From the NCBI RefSeq assembly GCF_001028665.1, contig NZ_CP011504.1, positions 2,976,001 through 3,040,000 on the forward strand: DNA of 64,000 bases. Reading direction: 5' to 3'. The DNA is from Burkholderia pyrrocinia (GTDB taxonomy: Bacteria; Pseudomonadota; Gammaproteobacteria; Burkholderiales; Burkholderiaceae). The notes under the pieces were generated by a model that was not told where the DNA came from, made no database searches, and worked only from the letters and a program-made list of their open reading frames with translations. Of this stretch, positions 7,997-15,931 are shown piece after piece (position 1 is the stretch's first letter; the number at the start of each line of letters is the position of its first letter). The position numbers and the translations under genes were made by a program.

Positions 7997-8682
7997 CGTG
8001 TTTCCTCCGCAATCAGCGTGTGCCGCAGCGTGCCGATGCCGGCGGCGGCGATCTCGATCGTGCTGCCCGCGCGGGCGCGCGGTGCGCCGCCCGCGACGCC
8101 GAGCAGCAGCACATCGCCCGCGTCGAACGACATGAACGCGGTCACGTCGGCGATCAGTTCGCGCACCGGGCGAATCAGCGTCGAAGTCGACGCCGATGCG
8201 GCCACCTCGCCGTCGATCCGCACGGTCAGTGCGAGCGCGTCGACATCGGCCAGCGCAGCGGCCGGTACGATCGCCGGCCCCAGCGGGCAGAAACCGTCAC
8301 GGCACTTGAAGCGTACGGCCGGACGGTAGTAATCGGGATGTGGCACCGACACGTCGCTCGCGAGCGTGAAGCCGTGCACGTAGTCGAGCGCCTGCGCGGC
8401 CGGCACGCGCGTGGCGCGCCGGGAAAACACGACGGCCACCGACGCGCCGATCTCCAGCGCATCGACGCCGGCCGGCACGACGACGGCCGCGCCGTCGGCC
8501 GCATGCGTGTTGGCCGGCTTGATGTAAAGGATCGGTGCCTGCGGCGGGCGGCCGTAAGGCGGCGCGTTCACCGCATCGCCGAGCGCGTCGAGCGCCGCTC
8601 GCTCGTTGAGCAGCGCACCGTAGACGGTACCGATGGCGACCGGCAACGGCGGCGCCGCGGCGGTCGTGCAAGACAGCTCCAT
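7993..8682 (-). CDS. hpaG1: HpaG1: fumarylacetoacetate-hydrolase-fold subunit (N-terminal half of HpaG)
   Basis: A 229-residue FAH-fold protein equivalent to the N-terminal half of E. coli HpaG. Typical segments are VYGALLNERAALDALG, PPQAPILYIKPANTHA, VPAGVDALEIGASVAVVFSR and DYVHGFTLASDVS. It is the first gene of the hpa operon. ATG 8682 has an AGGGG nine bases upstream. The promoter region is shared with the divergent hpaR gene. The operon has no hpaB/hpaC hydroxylase nearby, so homoprotocatechuate must come from enzymes encoded elsewhere. Confidence 0.9.
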   Translation of the reverse strand: MELSCTTAAAPPLPVAIGTVYGALLNERAALDALGDAVNAPPYGRPPQAPILYIKPANTHAADGAAVVVPAGVDALEIGASVAVVFSRRATRVPAAQALDYVHGFTLASDVSVPHPDYYRPAVRFKCRDGFCPLGPAIVPAAALADVDALALTVRIDGEVAASASTSTLIRPVRELIADVTAFMSFDAGDVLLLGVAGGAPRARAGSTIEIAAAGIGTLRHTLIAEETR

Positions 8683-8834
8683 GCGTCATTCCCCTGCCGC
8701 GCGTCGCGGCGCATCGTCAATAGTTAATATCTTAAGTAAACAATCGGGTGCTGGCAACCTCGATTACCCTGATACGCGAAATTCACCACCTTCGGCTGTT
8801 AAGATTGATGCGTCCCCGTCCACTGCCCACCCCG
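8683..8834. promoter_or_regulatory. divergent hpaG1/hpaR promoter region with AT-rich near-palindrome
   Basis: Between the two divergent starts lies an AT-rich patch. The near-palindrome TTAATATCTTAA (8724-8735) sits inside a TTGTTTACTTAAGATATTAA stretch on the minus strand. MarR-type regulators such as HpaR bind short AT-rich inverted repeats and repress both genes until the aromatic inducer is present. The operator role is inferred; I could not assign -35/-10 boxes with confidence. Confidence 0.5.
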
Positions 8835-9275
8835 ATGAACCGTACGCTCGACCATCGCAACCTGGCCATGCTGCTGCTCGAGGCCCGCGAAACGCTGATG
8901 GGCCTGTTTCGCCCCATTCTCAAGGAATTCGCGCTGACCGAACAGCAATGGCGGATCATCCGCGTGCTTGACGGCGAACCGTCTCATGCACTCGAAGCGG
9001 GACAGATCGCGCGGCGCTGCTGCATCCTGAGCCCGAGCCTCACGGGCGTGCTGGAACGGATGGAGCGCGACGGACTGATCACGCGCACGCGCGCGCAGGA
9101 GGATCAGCGCCGGCTGCTGGTCAGCCTGACGCCGCAAAGCAGGAAACTCGTCACGGAAATCGGTCCGCGCATCGACGAGCAATACCGGCAGCTCGAATCG
9201 CGCTTCGGCCAGGACGGCCTCGAAGACATCTACCGCGCGCTCGACCGGCTCATCGAACTCGGCGGCAACGCATGA
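8835..9275 (+). CDS. hpaR: HpaR, MarR-family repressor of the hpa operon
   Basis: A MarR winged-helix protein of 146 residues from ATG 8835 (MNRTLDHRNLAML); a start at 8808 adds nine residues, and neither has a strong ribosome site. It contains FALTEQQWRIIRVL, CCILSPSLTGVLERMERDGL for the recognition helix, and the wing RTRAQEDQRRLLVSLT. These match E. coli HpaR closely in order. It is divergent from hpaG1, the standard arrangement for HpaR, which represses the pathway and is relieved by 4-hydroxyphenylacetate-type inducers. Confidence 0.88.
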   Translation: MNRTLDHRNLAMLLLEARETLMGLFRPILKEFALTEQQWRIIRVLDGEPSHALEAGQIARRCCILSPSLTGVLERMERDGLITRTRAQEDQRRLLVSLTPQSRKLVTEIGPRIDEQYRQLESRFGQDGLEDIYRALDRLIELGGNA

Positions 9276-9279
9276 TGAT

Positions 9280-9314
9280 GGTGCCCGTTCCCGCCAGCAG
9301 CGGGAACGGGCACC
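9280..9314. terminator. bidirectional hairpin terminator between hpaR and the SDR gene
   Basis: A perfect 15-bp inverted repeat, GGTGCCCGTTCCCGC, with the 5-base loop CAGCA, lies four bases after the hpaR stop and 16 bases before the end of the convergent SDR gene. There is no strong T-run on either side, but the stem is very stable and the convergent position fits a shared terminator. Confidence 0.75.
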
Positions 9315-9330
9315 GGTACAGCGCGGGCGG

Positions 9331-10542
9331 TCAGTGCAGCGCGCCGCGCATCAGCTCGGTCACGGCGACGCCGCGCGACGTGCGCATGCATTCCTCGACG
9401 TAATCGATGAACGGCAACGGCTCGAAATCGATTTCGTCGCGCACGCGGCGGTTGTCGAACACGCGATCGACCGTCGCGAATTCCCCGCAACGCTGCAGCG
9501 CCCGGCCGATCACGCGCTCGAGCGCCGGATCGGGCCGCCCGAGCACGTCGCGCACCACGAGCGGCAGCTCGGCCGGCGCGCACGCCGCGTAGCGCGGCGC
9601 CCCCGTCATCCCCGCCGCCTCGTCCATCGCGCGCACGATCTGCGCGACCTGCGGCGCCTCGTCGCCGGCCGACACGTGATAGAGATCGTGCGCGAGCGTC
9701 GGCTTGACGGCCAGCAGCATCGTCGCGCGCGCCACGTCGTCCACCGACACGATGTCGATGCGCGTCATCGGCCGCGCGGTGAAGCGGCGCGCGGCATGCG
9801 CAAGCCGGAACATCCAGAACGAATTCGGCGCGGGCCGCGTACCGAGCACCGTGTGGCCGACGACGTGCGACGGCCGCACGACGACGAGCGGCAGCCCGAG
9901 CGCGCGCAGGCGCTGCTCCGTTTCCGCCTTCGCATGCAGGTAGTCGGCCGCGAGCACTGCGCCCGGCAGCCCTTCGCCGTCTTGCGCGACCTCGTTCGCC
10001 GCGGCTCCCGCCGCTTCTTCGTGCACGATGCCGCCGCGGCCCGCATGCGCATAGGCCGTGCCGACGTACACGAAACGCTGCAGGCGCGGCGCCCGCGCGA
10101 AGCGTTCGGCAAAGCGCACCGAATCGGCGATGTCCGCCTGCAGGTGCGCGCCGTCGGCCGGCGACGCATGACCGGCGCAGTGGATCACGTGCGTCGCACC
10201 GGCGAGGCGCGGCGCGTCGGCGCCCTGCCACACGTCGCCGAGCGCGCCGACGATCACGTTCGCCTCGGTCAGGCGCGACGCCCAGTACGGCGCAAGCCCC
10301 GCGCGCAGCGCCGCCTCGCGCAGCCGCGCGACTGCATGGCCGCGATCCTGCGCGCGCACGACGCACACGATGCGTTCGAGCAGCCCTGCATTGACGAGCG
10401 CCGTCAGCACGGTACTGCCGATGAAGCCGGTCGCGCCGGTCAGCACCAGCCGTCCGACGTTCGCCGCCGCGACCGGTGCGCTGGCCGGCGACACGAGGCT
10501 CGTCCGCCAGTTGAGCGACAACGCGGTTTTCCAGATCAGCAC
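9331..10542 (-). CDS. extended SDR / thioester-reductase-like NAD(P)-dependent oxidoreductase
   Basis: A 403-residue extended SDR with the male-sterility/NAD_binding_4-like layout. The nucleotide site LVLTGATGFIGSTVL lies near residue 30, then VVRAQDRGHAVARL, a YVGTAYAHAGRG strand, the catalytic pair in YLHAKAE (Tyr-x-x-x-Lys) and SHVVGHTVLGTRP. Start is GTG 10542, chosen because AAGGAG sits just upstream. Relatives reduce or epimerise sugars, or release thioester-bound acyl groups as aldehydes; the sequence does not decide which. It stands alone, facing hpaR. Confidence 0.75.
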   Translation of the reverse strand: MLIWKTALSLNWRTSLVSPASAPVAAANVGRLVLTGATGFIGSTVLTALVNAGLLERIVCVVRAQDRGHAVARLREAALRAGLAPYWASRLTEANVIVGALGDVWQGADAPRLAGATHVIHCAGHASPADGAHLQADIADSVRFAERFARAPRLQRFVYVGTAYAHAGRGGIVHEEAAGAAANEVAQDGEGLPGAVLAADYLHAKAETEQRLRALGLPLVVVRPSHVVGHTVLGTRPAPNSFWMFRLAHAARRFTARPMTRIDIVSVDDVARATMLLAVKPTLAHDLYHVSAGDEAPQVAQIVRAMDEAAGMTGAPRYAACAPAELPLVVRDVLGRPDPALERVIGRALQRCGEFATVDRVFDNRRVRDEIDFEPLPFIDYVEECMRTSRGVAVTELMRGALH

Positions 10543-11193
10543 GATAGTCTCCTTCGAAGAGTCGGCCGGGCGGCGCGGCGCCCGCGGTTGCGGGCTGCGC
10601 ACGGCTCACCGGCCGGGCCGGGGCTGACGCGCGCGCCCTGGCTGTCCCGATCGGGCGTGCGGCCCGCGATCGCGTCGATCGCGTCTCTGGCACGAGGCGG
10701 CGGCAGCCGCCGAGGACGGGCGTCCGCGGCACGGGATCGGGAAGCTTCCAGTGTGGGGCCCGATCGCATGCAAGTCTGTCCCGAAAGTTTCGTGAAAGTG
10801 TGCCGATTTGTACGCGATTGTCGGAGTGTGTCGTTCCGGCCGCGCCGTCAACGCGCTGAAACATCCGGTCGGGCCCCTTCCGGGCGGTGCCGGGTTGCGT
10901 CGGTCGGCCCGGTTTCGGCGGCGGCCCGCGCGCGACAGATCGACGCGCCCCCGGCCATGTCATCCCATGTCTCGACCGTCACCGATGCGCGCGCCGACAC
11001 CGCCATCGCCTATGCCACGTGCGTTTGCGCGCGCCACCGGAACGACCGCGAATCGTCAGACGTCGTTTCATCTGAAACCGCAATGGACTCAATATGGAGT
11101 TATTGCGGATTATCACTTGCGTTTCACACCAGTCTATCTAGACTGATCAAGTCAAAACGGTCGAATGCATCATTTCTTTCAGGAGACGATCCA
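10543..11193. other. 651-bp intergenic region with no supported gene
   Basis: This region lies between the divergent SDR gene and the 114-aa gene. The left part is GC-rich without a convincing reading frame. The right 150 bp is AT-richer and holds two symmetric elements listed separately, a hairpin at 11078-11108 and a perfect palindrome at 11130-11145, just upstream of the small gene. Confidence 0.6.
11078..11145 (+). promoter_or_regulatory. hairpin and operator-like palindrome upstream of the 114-aa gene
   Basis: CCGCAAT (11078-11084) pairs with ATTGCGG (11102-11108) around an ACTC/GAGT inner stem. The perfect palindrome CAGTCTATCTAGACTG (11130-11145) follows, 48 bp before the start codon. 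The spacing and the local drop in G+C suggest a controlled promoter. The regulator is unknown. Confidence 0.5.
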
Positions 11194-11538
11194 ATGCGCC
11201 TCACGATTCGGATTAATGGCAGCGAATCCGCAACCCGGCAATCCTTCGCGGTGCTGTGGGTGGATACCGACGAGGGACTGTGGTCGCGCGAGGCACATCA
11301 GGGCATCGATCTTCCGACCTGGGGCAAGGTCCGCGACGTCGAGGGTGCGATGGCGCTCTGCGCGGCCGACGGCGGGAAAGCCGTATGCCAGTTGAAGGGG
11401 CTGTCGTTCGGTGCGACGCAGCGCGAACAGGGCCCGGCCGTGCTCGCCGGCGATCACCCGGGTGCGTGGCGGCTGCAGGCCGTCGATCGTTGCACGACCG
11501 AGCCGGAATACCATGAATTCATTTCCGTCGACCGATAG
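11194..11538 (+). CDS. hypothetical protein, 114 aa
   Basis: An ATG at 11194 with AGGAGA eight bases upstream opens a 114-residue soluble protein that begins MRLTIRINGSESATRQSF and contains LWVDTDEGLWSRE and HPGAWRLQAVDRC. It is free of signal peptide and membrane segments and mildly acidic. The frame is open much further upstream, but the ribosome site and the promoter-like elements fix this start. It is a monocistronic unit, followed by a strong terminator. I do not recognise the family. Confidence 0.65.
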   Translation: MRLTIRINGSESATRQSFAVLWVDTDEGLWSREAHQGIDLPTWGKVRDVEGAMALCAADGGKAVCQLKGLSFGATQREQGPAVLAGDHPGAWRLQAVDRCTTEPEYHEFISVDR

Positions 11539-11619
11539 GAATATTTGACGTAAATCGTCTGCGGTCTTCGGGTTTATTCCGGTTTCAGCGATATTCATTT
11601 CGATATTCAGTATTAACGG

Positions 11620-11641
11620 CGCCCCTCTTTGGGGCGTTTTT
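11620..11641 (+). terminator. Rho-independent terminator
   Basis: CGCCCC-TCTTT-GGGGCG followed by TTTTT, about 80 bp after the 114-aa gene. A classic intrinsic terminator on the plus strand. Confidence 0.9.
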
Positions 11642-11957
11642 CATTTTCCGCTTTAAAGAAATAATCAGGTGCCGGGCAATTGATCGCATACCGGCGACGA
11701 TCTGAATCGATCGGTCCCGGATGTCATGCATCCGGATCGACACGCAGCGGATCGTCCACCTTTCATCGTCTGCCGCGGCGGTGAAACTCCGCTTCCGTCC
11801 GCCTTTCCTGCCCCCTTTTCGGCACTTGACCGATTCTTCGCCACGCACCTTTTCACGGGGCCGGAACATACTTTCCCCACACGGCGTTTACTCATTTATT
11901 ACAATCGCATTATTCAGACTGACCTGCCGCCGTCCGGCGGCCCGACCCGGCCATTGC
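11642..11957 (+). other. 316-bp leader region upstream of the FtsI-like gene
   Basis: No gene seen. The last 60 bp is AT-richer (TTTACTCATTTATTACAATC around 11889-11908) and probably contains the promoter of the transpeptidase gene. I cannot place the boxes with certainty. Confidence 0.5.
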
Positions 11958-13847
11958 ATGAGCGTGAAAAAGAAGACCCACCCCGCCGATCCGTACGCGG
12001 CCAAGAATCCGATGCTCGCGTCGCGCCTGCCGATGTGGCGCTCGAAACTGGTCGTGATCGTCGTGTTCCTCGCGTTCGCCGCGCTGGTCGCGCGCGCCTT
12101 CTGGGTGCAGGTCGCGAACCAGGATTTCTACGTCGGCCAGGGCCAGAAGCGCTACCAGCGCACGATCGAGCTCGACGCGATGCGCGGGCGCATCGTCGAC
12201 CGCAACGGCGCGATGCTCGCGGTCAGCCTGTCGACCTATGAAATCTGGGCGAATCCGAAACAGGTCGCCGATACCGACTATCCGCAGATCGCGAAGCTGC
12301 TCGACATACCGCTCGTCGAGGTGAAACGGCGCCTCGGCAACGACAAGACGTTCGTGCTGCTCAAGCGGCAGGTCGACGCGGACACCGCGAGCCGGCTCGA
12401 CAAGCTCGCGATCGACGGCATCACGCAGATCGCCGATTCGAAGCGCTTCTACCCGGAAGGCGAATCGGCCGCGCACGTGGTCGGCTTCACGAACGTCGAA
12501 GACAAGGGCCAGGAAGGCGTCGAACTCGCGGCGAATGGGCGCCTGTCCGGCACGTCCGGCCAGCGCGAGGTGATCCGCGACCGGCTCGGCCGCATCGTGT
12601 CGGACACGCGCCCGCTCGTTCCCGCGCAGCACGGCGCGACGATCGAGCTGACGATCGACCGCCGGATCCAGCAGCTCGCGTTCAGCCAGCTCAAGGCGGC
12701 CGTGGTCGAGAACAACGCGCTGGCCGGCAGCGTCGTCGTGCTCGACGCGCAGAACGGCGAGATCCTCGCGCTCGCGAACTACCCGACCTTCGACCCGAAC
12801 GACCGCGCGCGCCTCACGGGCCAGCAGCTGCGCAACCGCGCGGTGATCGACACGTTCGAGCCCGGCTCGACGATCAAGCCGCTCGTCGTCGCGCTGTCGA
12901 TCGACGAGCGCAAGGTCACGCCGAACACGATCATCAACACGTCGCCGGGCACCTACAAGATCGGCCCGGCCGTGATCCACGACACGTCGAACCACGGGTC
13001 GCTGACGGTGTCGCAGGCGCTGCAGAAGTCGAGCAACGTCGCGCTCGCGAAGCTCGCGTTGAACCTGCCCGCCGAAACGATCTGGAACAAGTACCAGGAA
13101 TACGGGATCGGCCGCGCGCCGGAGCTGACGTTCCCGGGCGTCGCATCGGGCCGGCTGCGCGGCTACAAGCGCTGGCGCCCGATCGAGCAGGCGACGATGG
13201 CGTACGGCTACGGGCTGTCGATGTCGCTGCTGCAGATCGCGCAGACCTACACGGCCTATGCGGGCGACGGCACGCTGCACCCGGTGTCGCTGCTGAAGAA
13301 CGGCACCGACCAGCAGACGATCGATGCGCATCGCGGCCACCGCGTGACGTCGCCGCAAACGGCCGCGTCGATCCGCTCGATGCTCGAGATGGCGGTCGGC
13401 GAAGGCGGCACGGGGCGCCGCGCGCGCGTCGACGGCTACCGGATCGGCGGCAAGACGGGCACCGCGCGCAAGCAGGTCGGCGCGACCTATGCGAAGGGCA
13501 AGTACCGCGCGCTGTTCGCGGGGATGGCGCCGATGAGCAACCCGCGCCTGATCGTCGCGGTGATGATCGACGAGCCGCGCGGCAAGGGCTACTACGGCGG
13601 CACGGTGGCCGGCCCGGTATTCGCGTCGGTCACGAGCGGCTCGCTGCAGTTGCTCGGCGTGCCGCCCGACGCGCCGGTCGAACCGGAGAAGCCGCAACCG
13701 GCCAAGGCGGTTGCCCCCCAGAAGACGGTCGCGGCGCCGAAGGCGGCGGCTCAACCGAAAACGGCTGCCGCGCAGAAGGCCGCCGCGCCGGTGAAGACGG
13801 CCGCGCAGTCCGGCACGACCGTGCCGGCGAAGGCAGCGGCAAGCTGA
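11958..13847 (+). CDS. FtsI/PBP3-like peptidoglycan DD-transpeptidase, stand-alone paralogue
   Basis: A 629-residue class B penicillin-binding protein that cross-links septal or lateral peptidoglycan in the periplasm. A short cytoplasmic N-terminus and one membrane anchor (about residues 29-49) precede the pedestal domain (MRGRIVDRNGAMLAVS). The transpeptidase domain carries Ser304 in FEPGSTIKP, KSSNVALAKL for the SxN motif and GGKTGTAR for KTG. After LQLLGVPPD comes an Ala/Lys/Pro-rich tail of about 70 residues that is unusual for FtsI. There are no division-cluster neighbours, so it is a second copy in addition to the one expected in the dcw cluster. Start ATG 11958 gives the normal short N-terminus. 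Confidence 0.9.
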   Translation: MSVKKKTHPADPYAAKNPMLASRLPMWRSKLVVIVVFLAFAALVARAFWVQVANQDFYVGQGQKRYQRTIELDAMRGRIVDRNGAMLAVSLSTYEIWANPKQVADTDYPQIAKLLDIPLVEVKRRLGNDKTFVLLKRQVDADTASRLDKLAIDGITQIADSKRFYPEGESAAHVVGFTNVEDKGQEGVELAANGRLSGTSGQREVIRDRLGRIVSDTRPLVPAQHGATIELTIDRRIQQLAFSQLKAAVVENNALAGSVVVLDAQNGEILALANYPTFDPNDRARLTGQQLRNRAVIDTFEPGSTIKPLVVALSIDERKVTPNTIINTSPGTYKIGPAVIHDTSNHGSLTVSQALQKSSNVALAKLALNLPAETIWNKYQEYGIGRAPELTFPGVASGRLRGYKRWRPIEQATMAYGYGLSMSLLQIAQTYTAYAGDGTLHPVSLLKNGTDQQTIDAHRGHRVTSPQTAASIRSMLEMAVGEGGTGRRARVDGYRIGGKTGTARKQVGATYAKGKYRALFAGMAPMSNPRLIVAVMIDEPRGKGYYGGTVAGPVFASVTSGSLQLLGVPPDAPVEPEKPQPAKAVAPQKTVAAPKAAAQPKTAAAQKAAAPVKTAAQSGTTVPAKAAAS

Positions 13848-13856
13848 AGCCGCCGG

Positions 13857-13886
13857 GCGGGCGATGCGGCATGCCGCACCGCCCGC
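13857..13886. terminator. convergent terminator hairpin
   Basis: GCGGGCGATGCGGC pairs with GCCGCACCGCCCGC (one A/C mismatch) around a tight turn. It lies 10 bp after the FtsI-like gene, which converges with the antiporter gene. No T-run is seen. Confidence 0.55.
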
Positions 13887-14005
13887 GCGCCATCTCCGCT
13901 CCCCGCTTTCATCCCGCTTTCCAGGAACGCCCCGCACTATTTGAGCGTTCCTCCTGCGCCCTCCTGCATTTTTTTCGCGCCGCGGGCGGTCTTGCCCGCG
14001 CGCAG

Positions 14006-15724
14006 TCAATGCGCCGCCGCCGCGACCGGCTTCGCCATCCTGCCGAGCACGTGCTCGGTCATCCCGCGCGCGAGTTCGGTCTCGCCCATGAACACGGTGC
14101 CGATGCCTTCGCTCGACAGCAGCGCGGCCTCGTCGCCGCTGTTCGTGCACAGCACGACCTCGAGCGTCGGGTTGAGCGTGCGCGAGATCTCGACGATCTG
14201 CCGCACGTCGAACACGTCGGGCAGCGTGACGACCAGCATCCCTGCACGCGCGATATGCGCCTGCACGAGCACGATCGGCTCGATCGCGTCGCCCGACACG
14301 GCCGCGATGCCGTCCGCACGCAGCTTCTCGACGAGCTCGCGATTCTGCTCGACGACGACATACGCGATCCCGCGCTCGTCCAGCGCATGCGCGATCCGCG
14401 TGCCGACCTTGCCGTAGCCGACGATCACGACCTGCCCGGTCAGGTGCGTCTGCGGCGTCGACATCGGCAGCGCGGCGAGCGGATCGTCGCGCGCCTCGAG
14501 CTTGCGCGCGAACGCCGAATGCTTGCGGATCCACGCGAGCGCCGGATCGATCATCGCGAACAGCAGCGTGTTCATCGCGATCGAGATCAGCGCAACCGCC
14601 AGGATCAGGCTCTGCCCCTCGGCCGACAGCAGCCCGAGCGCACGGCCGAGCCCCGCGAGGATGAACGAGAATTCGCCGATCTGCGCGAGGCCCGCGCCGA
14701 CCGTCAGCGCGGTATTCAGCGGATAGCGGAACGCGATCACGAGCGCGACCGCCGCGAGCGTCTTGCCGACCAGCACGATCGCCGCGACCTCGATCACGTG
14801 CAGCGGCTCGTCGACCAGCACCTTCGGGTCGAACAGCATCCCGACCGAGATGAAGAACAGCACCGAGAACGCGTCGCGCAGCGGCAGCGTCTCGTCGGCC
14901 GCGCGCCGGCTGAATTCCGACTCGCGCATCATCATCCCGGCGAAGAACGCGCCGAGCGCGAACGACACGTCGAACAGCTTCGCCGCGCCGAATGCGATGC
15001 CGACCGCGGCCGCGATCATGCACAGCGTGAACAGCTCGCGCGAACCCGTGCGCGCGACGAGCCACAAAATGCGCGGGAATACGCGCTTGCCGACCACGAG
15101 CATCAGCGCGATGAACGCCGCGACCTTCAGCATCGTCACGCCGAGCGTGCCCCACAGGCTGCCGCCGGCCGCCTGCGCGTCGCCGGGCGGCGTGCCGCCG
15201 AGCAGCCCCGCGACGGGCGGCAGGAGCACGAGCACCAGCACCATCACGAGATCCTCGACGACGAGCCAGCCGACCGCGATGCGCCCGTTGACCGTCTCGA
15301 CGAGCCCGCGCCCTTCGAGCGCGCGCAGCAACACGACGGTACTCGCGACCGACAGCGCGAGCCCGAACACGAGCGCCGCCCCGAGGCTCCAGCCCCACGT
15401 GAGCGCGAGCCCGCCGCCGAGCAGCGTCGCGACGGTAATCTGTACGACGGCGCCCGGTAGCGCGATCTTGCGCACCGCGAGCAGGTCGCCGAGCGAGAAA
15501 TGCAGGCCGACGCCGAACATCAGCAGCATCACGCCGACTTCGGCGAGTTGCTGCGCGAGCGACAGGTCGCCGACGAAACCGGGCGTGCCGGGGCCGATCA
15601 CGATCCCGGCGAGCAGATAGCCGACGAGCGGCGGCATTTTCAGCAGCGACGCGAAGTAACCGAAAATCATCGCGAGACCGAAACCGGCCGCGAGCAACGC
15701 AATCAGGCTGACGTCATGGGGCAT
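14006..15724 (-). CDS. Kef/YbaL-type cation:proton antiporter with TrkA-N domain
   Basis: A 572-residue inner-membrane CPA2 antiporter. About twelve membrane helices span residues 5-385, including the family segments GVMLLMFGVGLHF and ALGAFFAGMMMRESEF. They are followed by a cytoplasmic TrkA-N/RCK domain starting GQVVIVGYGKVGTRIAHAL near residue 425. This is the domain order of YbaL and KefB/C, which exchange K+ or other cations for protons under nucleotide or glutathione control. ATG 15724 with GGAGG upstream is preferred over a TTG four codons earlier. No ancillary KefF/KefG gene adjoins it. Confidence 0.88.
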   Translation of the reverse strand: MPHDVSLIALLAAGFGLAMIFGYFASLLKMPPLVGYLLAGIVIGPGTPGFVGDLSLAQQLAEVGVMLLMFGVGLHFSLGDLLAVRKIALPGAVVQITVATLLGGGLALTWGWSLGAALVFGLALSVASTVVLLRALEGRGLVETVNGRIAVGWLVVEDLVMVLVLVLLPPVAGLLGGTPPGDAQAAGGSLWGTLGVTMLKVAAFIALMLVVGKRVFPRILWLVARTGSRELFTLCMIAAAVGIAFGAAKLFDVSFALGAFFAGMMMRESEFSRRAADETLPLRDAFSVLFFISVGMLFDPKVLVDEPLHVIEVAAIVLVGKTLAAVALVIAFRYPLNTALTVGAGLAQIGEFSFILAGLGRALGLLSAEGQSLILAVALISIAMNTLLFAMIDPALAWIRKHSAFARKLEARDDPLAALPMSTPQTHLTGQVVIVGYGKVGTRIAHALDERGIAYVVVEQNRELVEKLRADGIAAVSGDAIEPIVLVQAHIARAGMLVVTLPDVFDVRQIVEISRTLNPTLEVVLCTNSGDEAALLSSEGIGTVFMGETELARGMTEHVLGRMAKPVAAAAH

Positions 15725-15931
15725 CCCCCCTCCCAAGTTCTTGTAACTATTTAGTAAGGTTCAAGAGTGGAAGGATAAGGGATGAGGCGGAACAATGGCG
15801 CGCCACCGCGAAAATTTCACGCGGCGGCGCGCCTGTGCGGGGTGCAACCCCGGCGAAGCGGCAGGCGCCGCGCGGGCTCGGCGGCGCCTTGAAGCGGCTC
15901 GGAAAGGCGGGGCTGACGCCCCGCCGCCCCG

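Noticed and set aside
11910..15398. Very long minus-strand open frame (over 1,100 codons) opposite the FtsI-like gene
   Set aside because: Arg-rich shadow translation with no domain signal; the plus-strand transpeptidase and the minus-strand antiporter in another frame explain the region.
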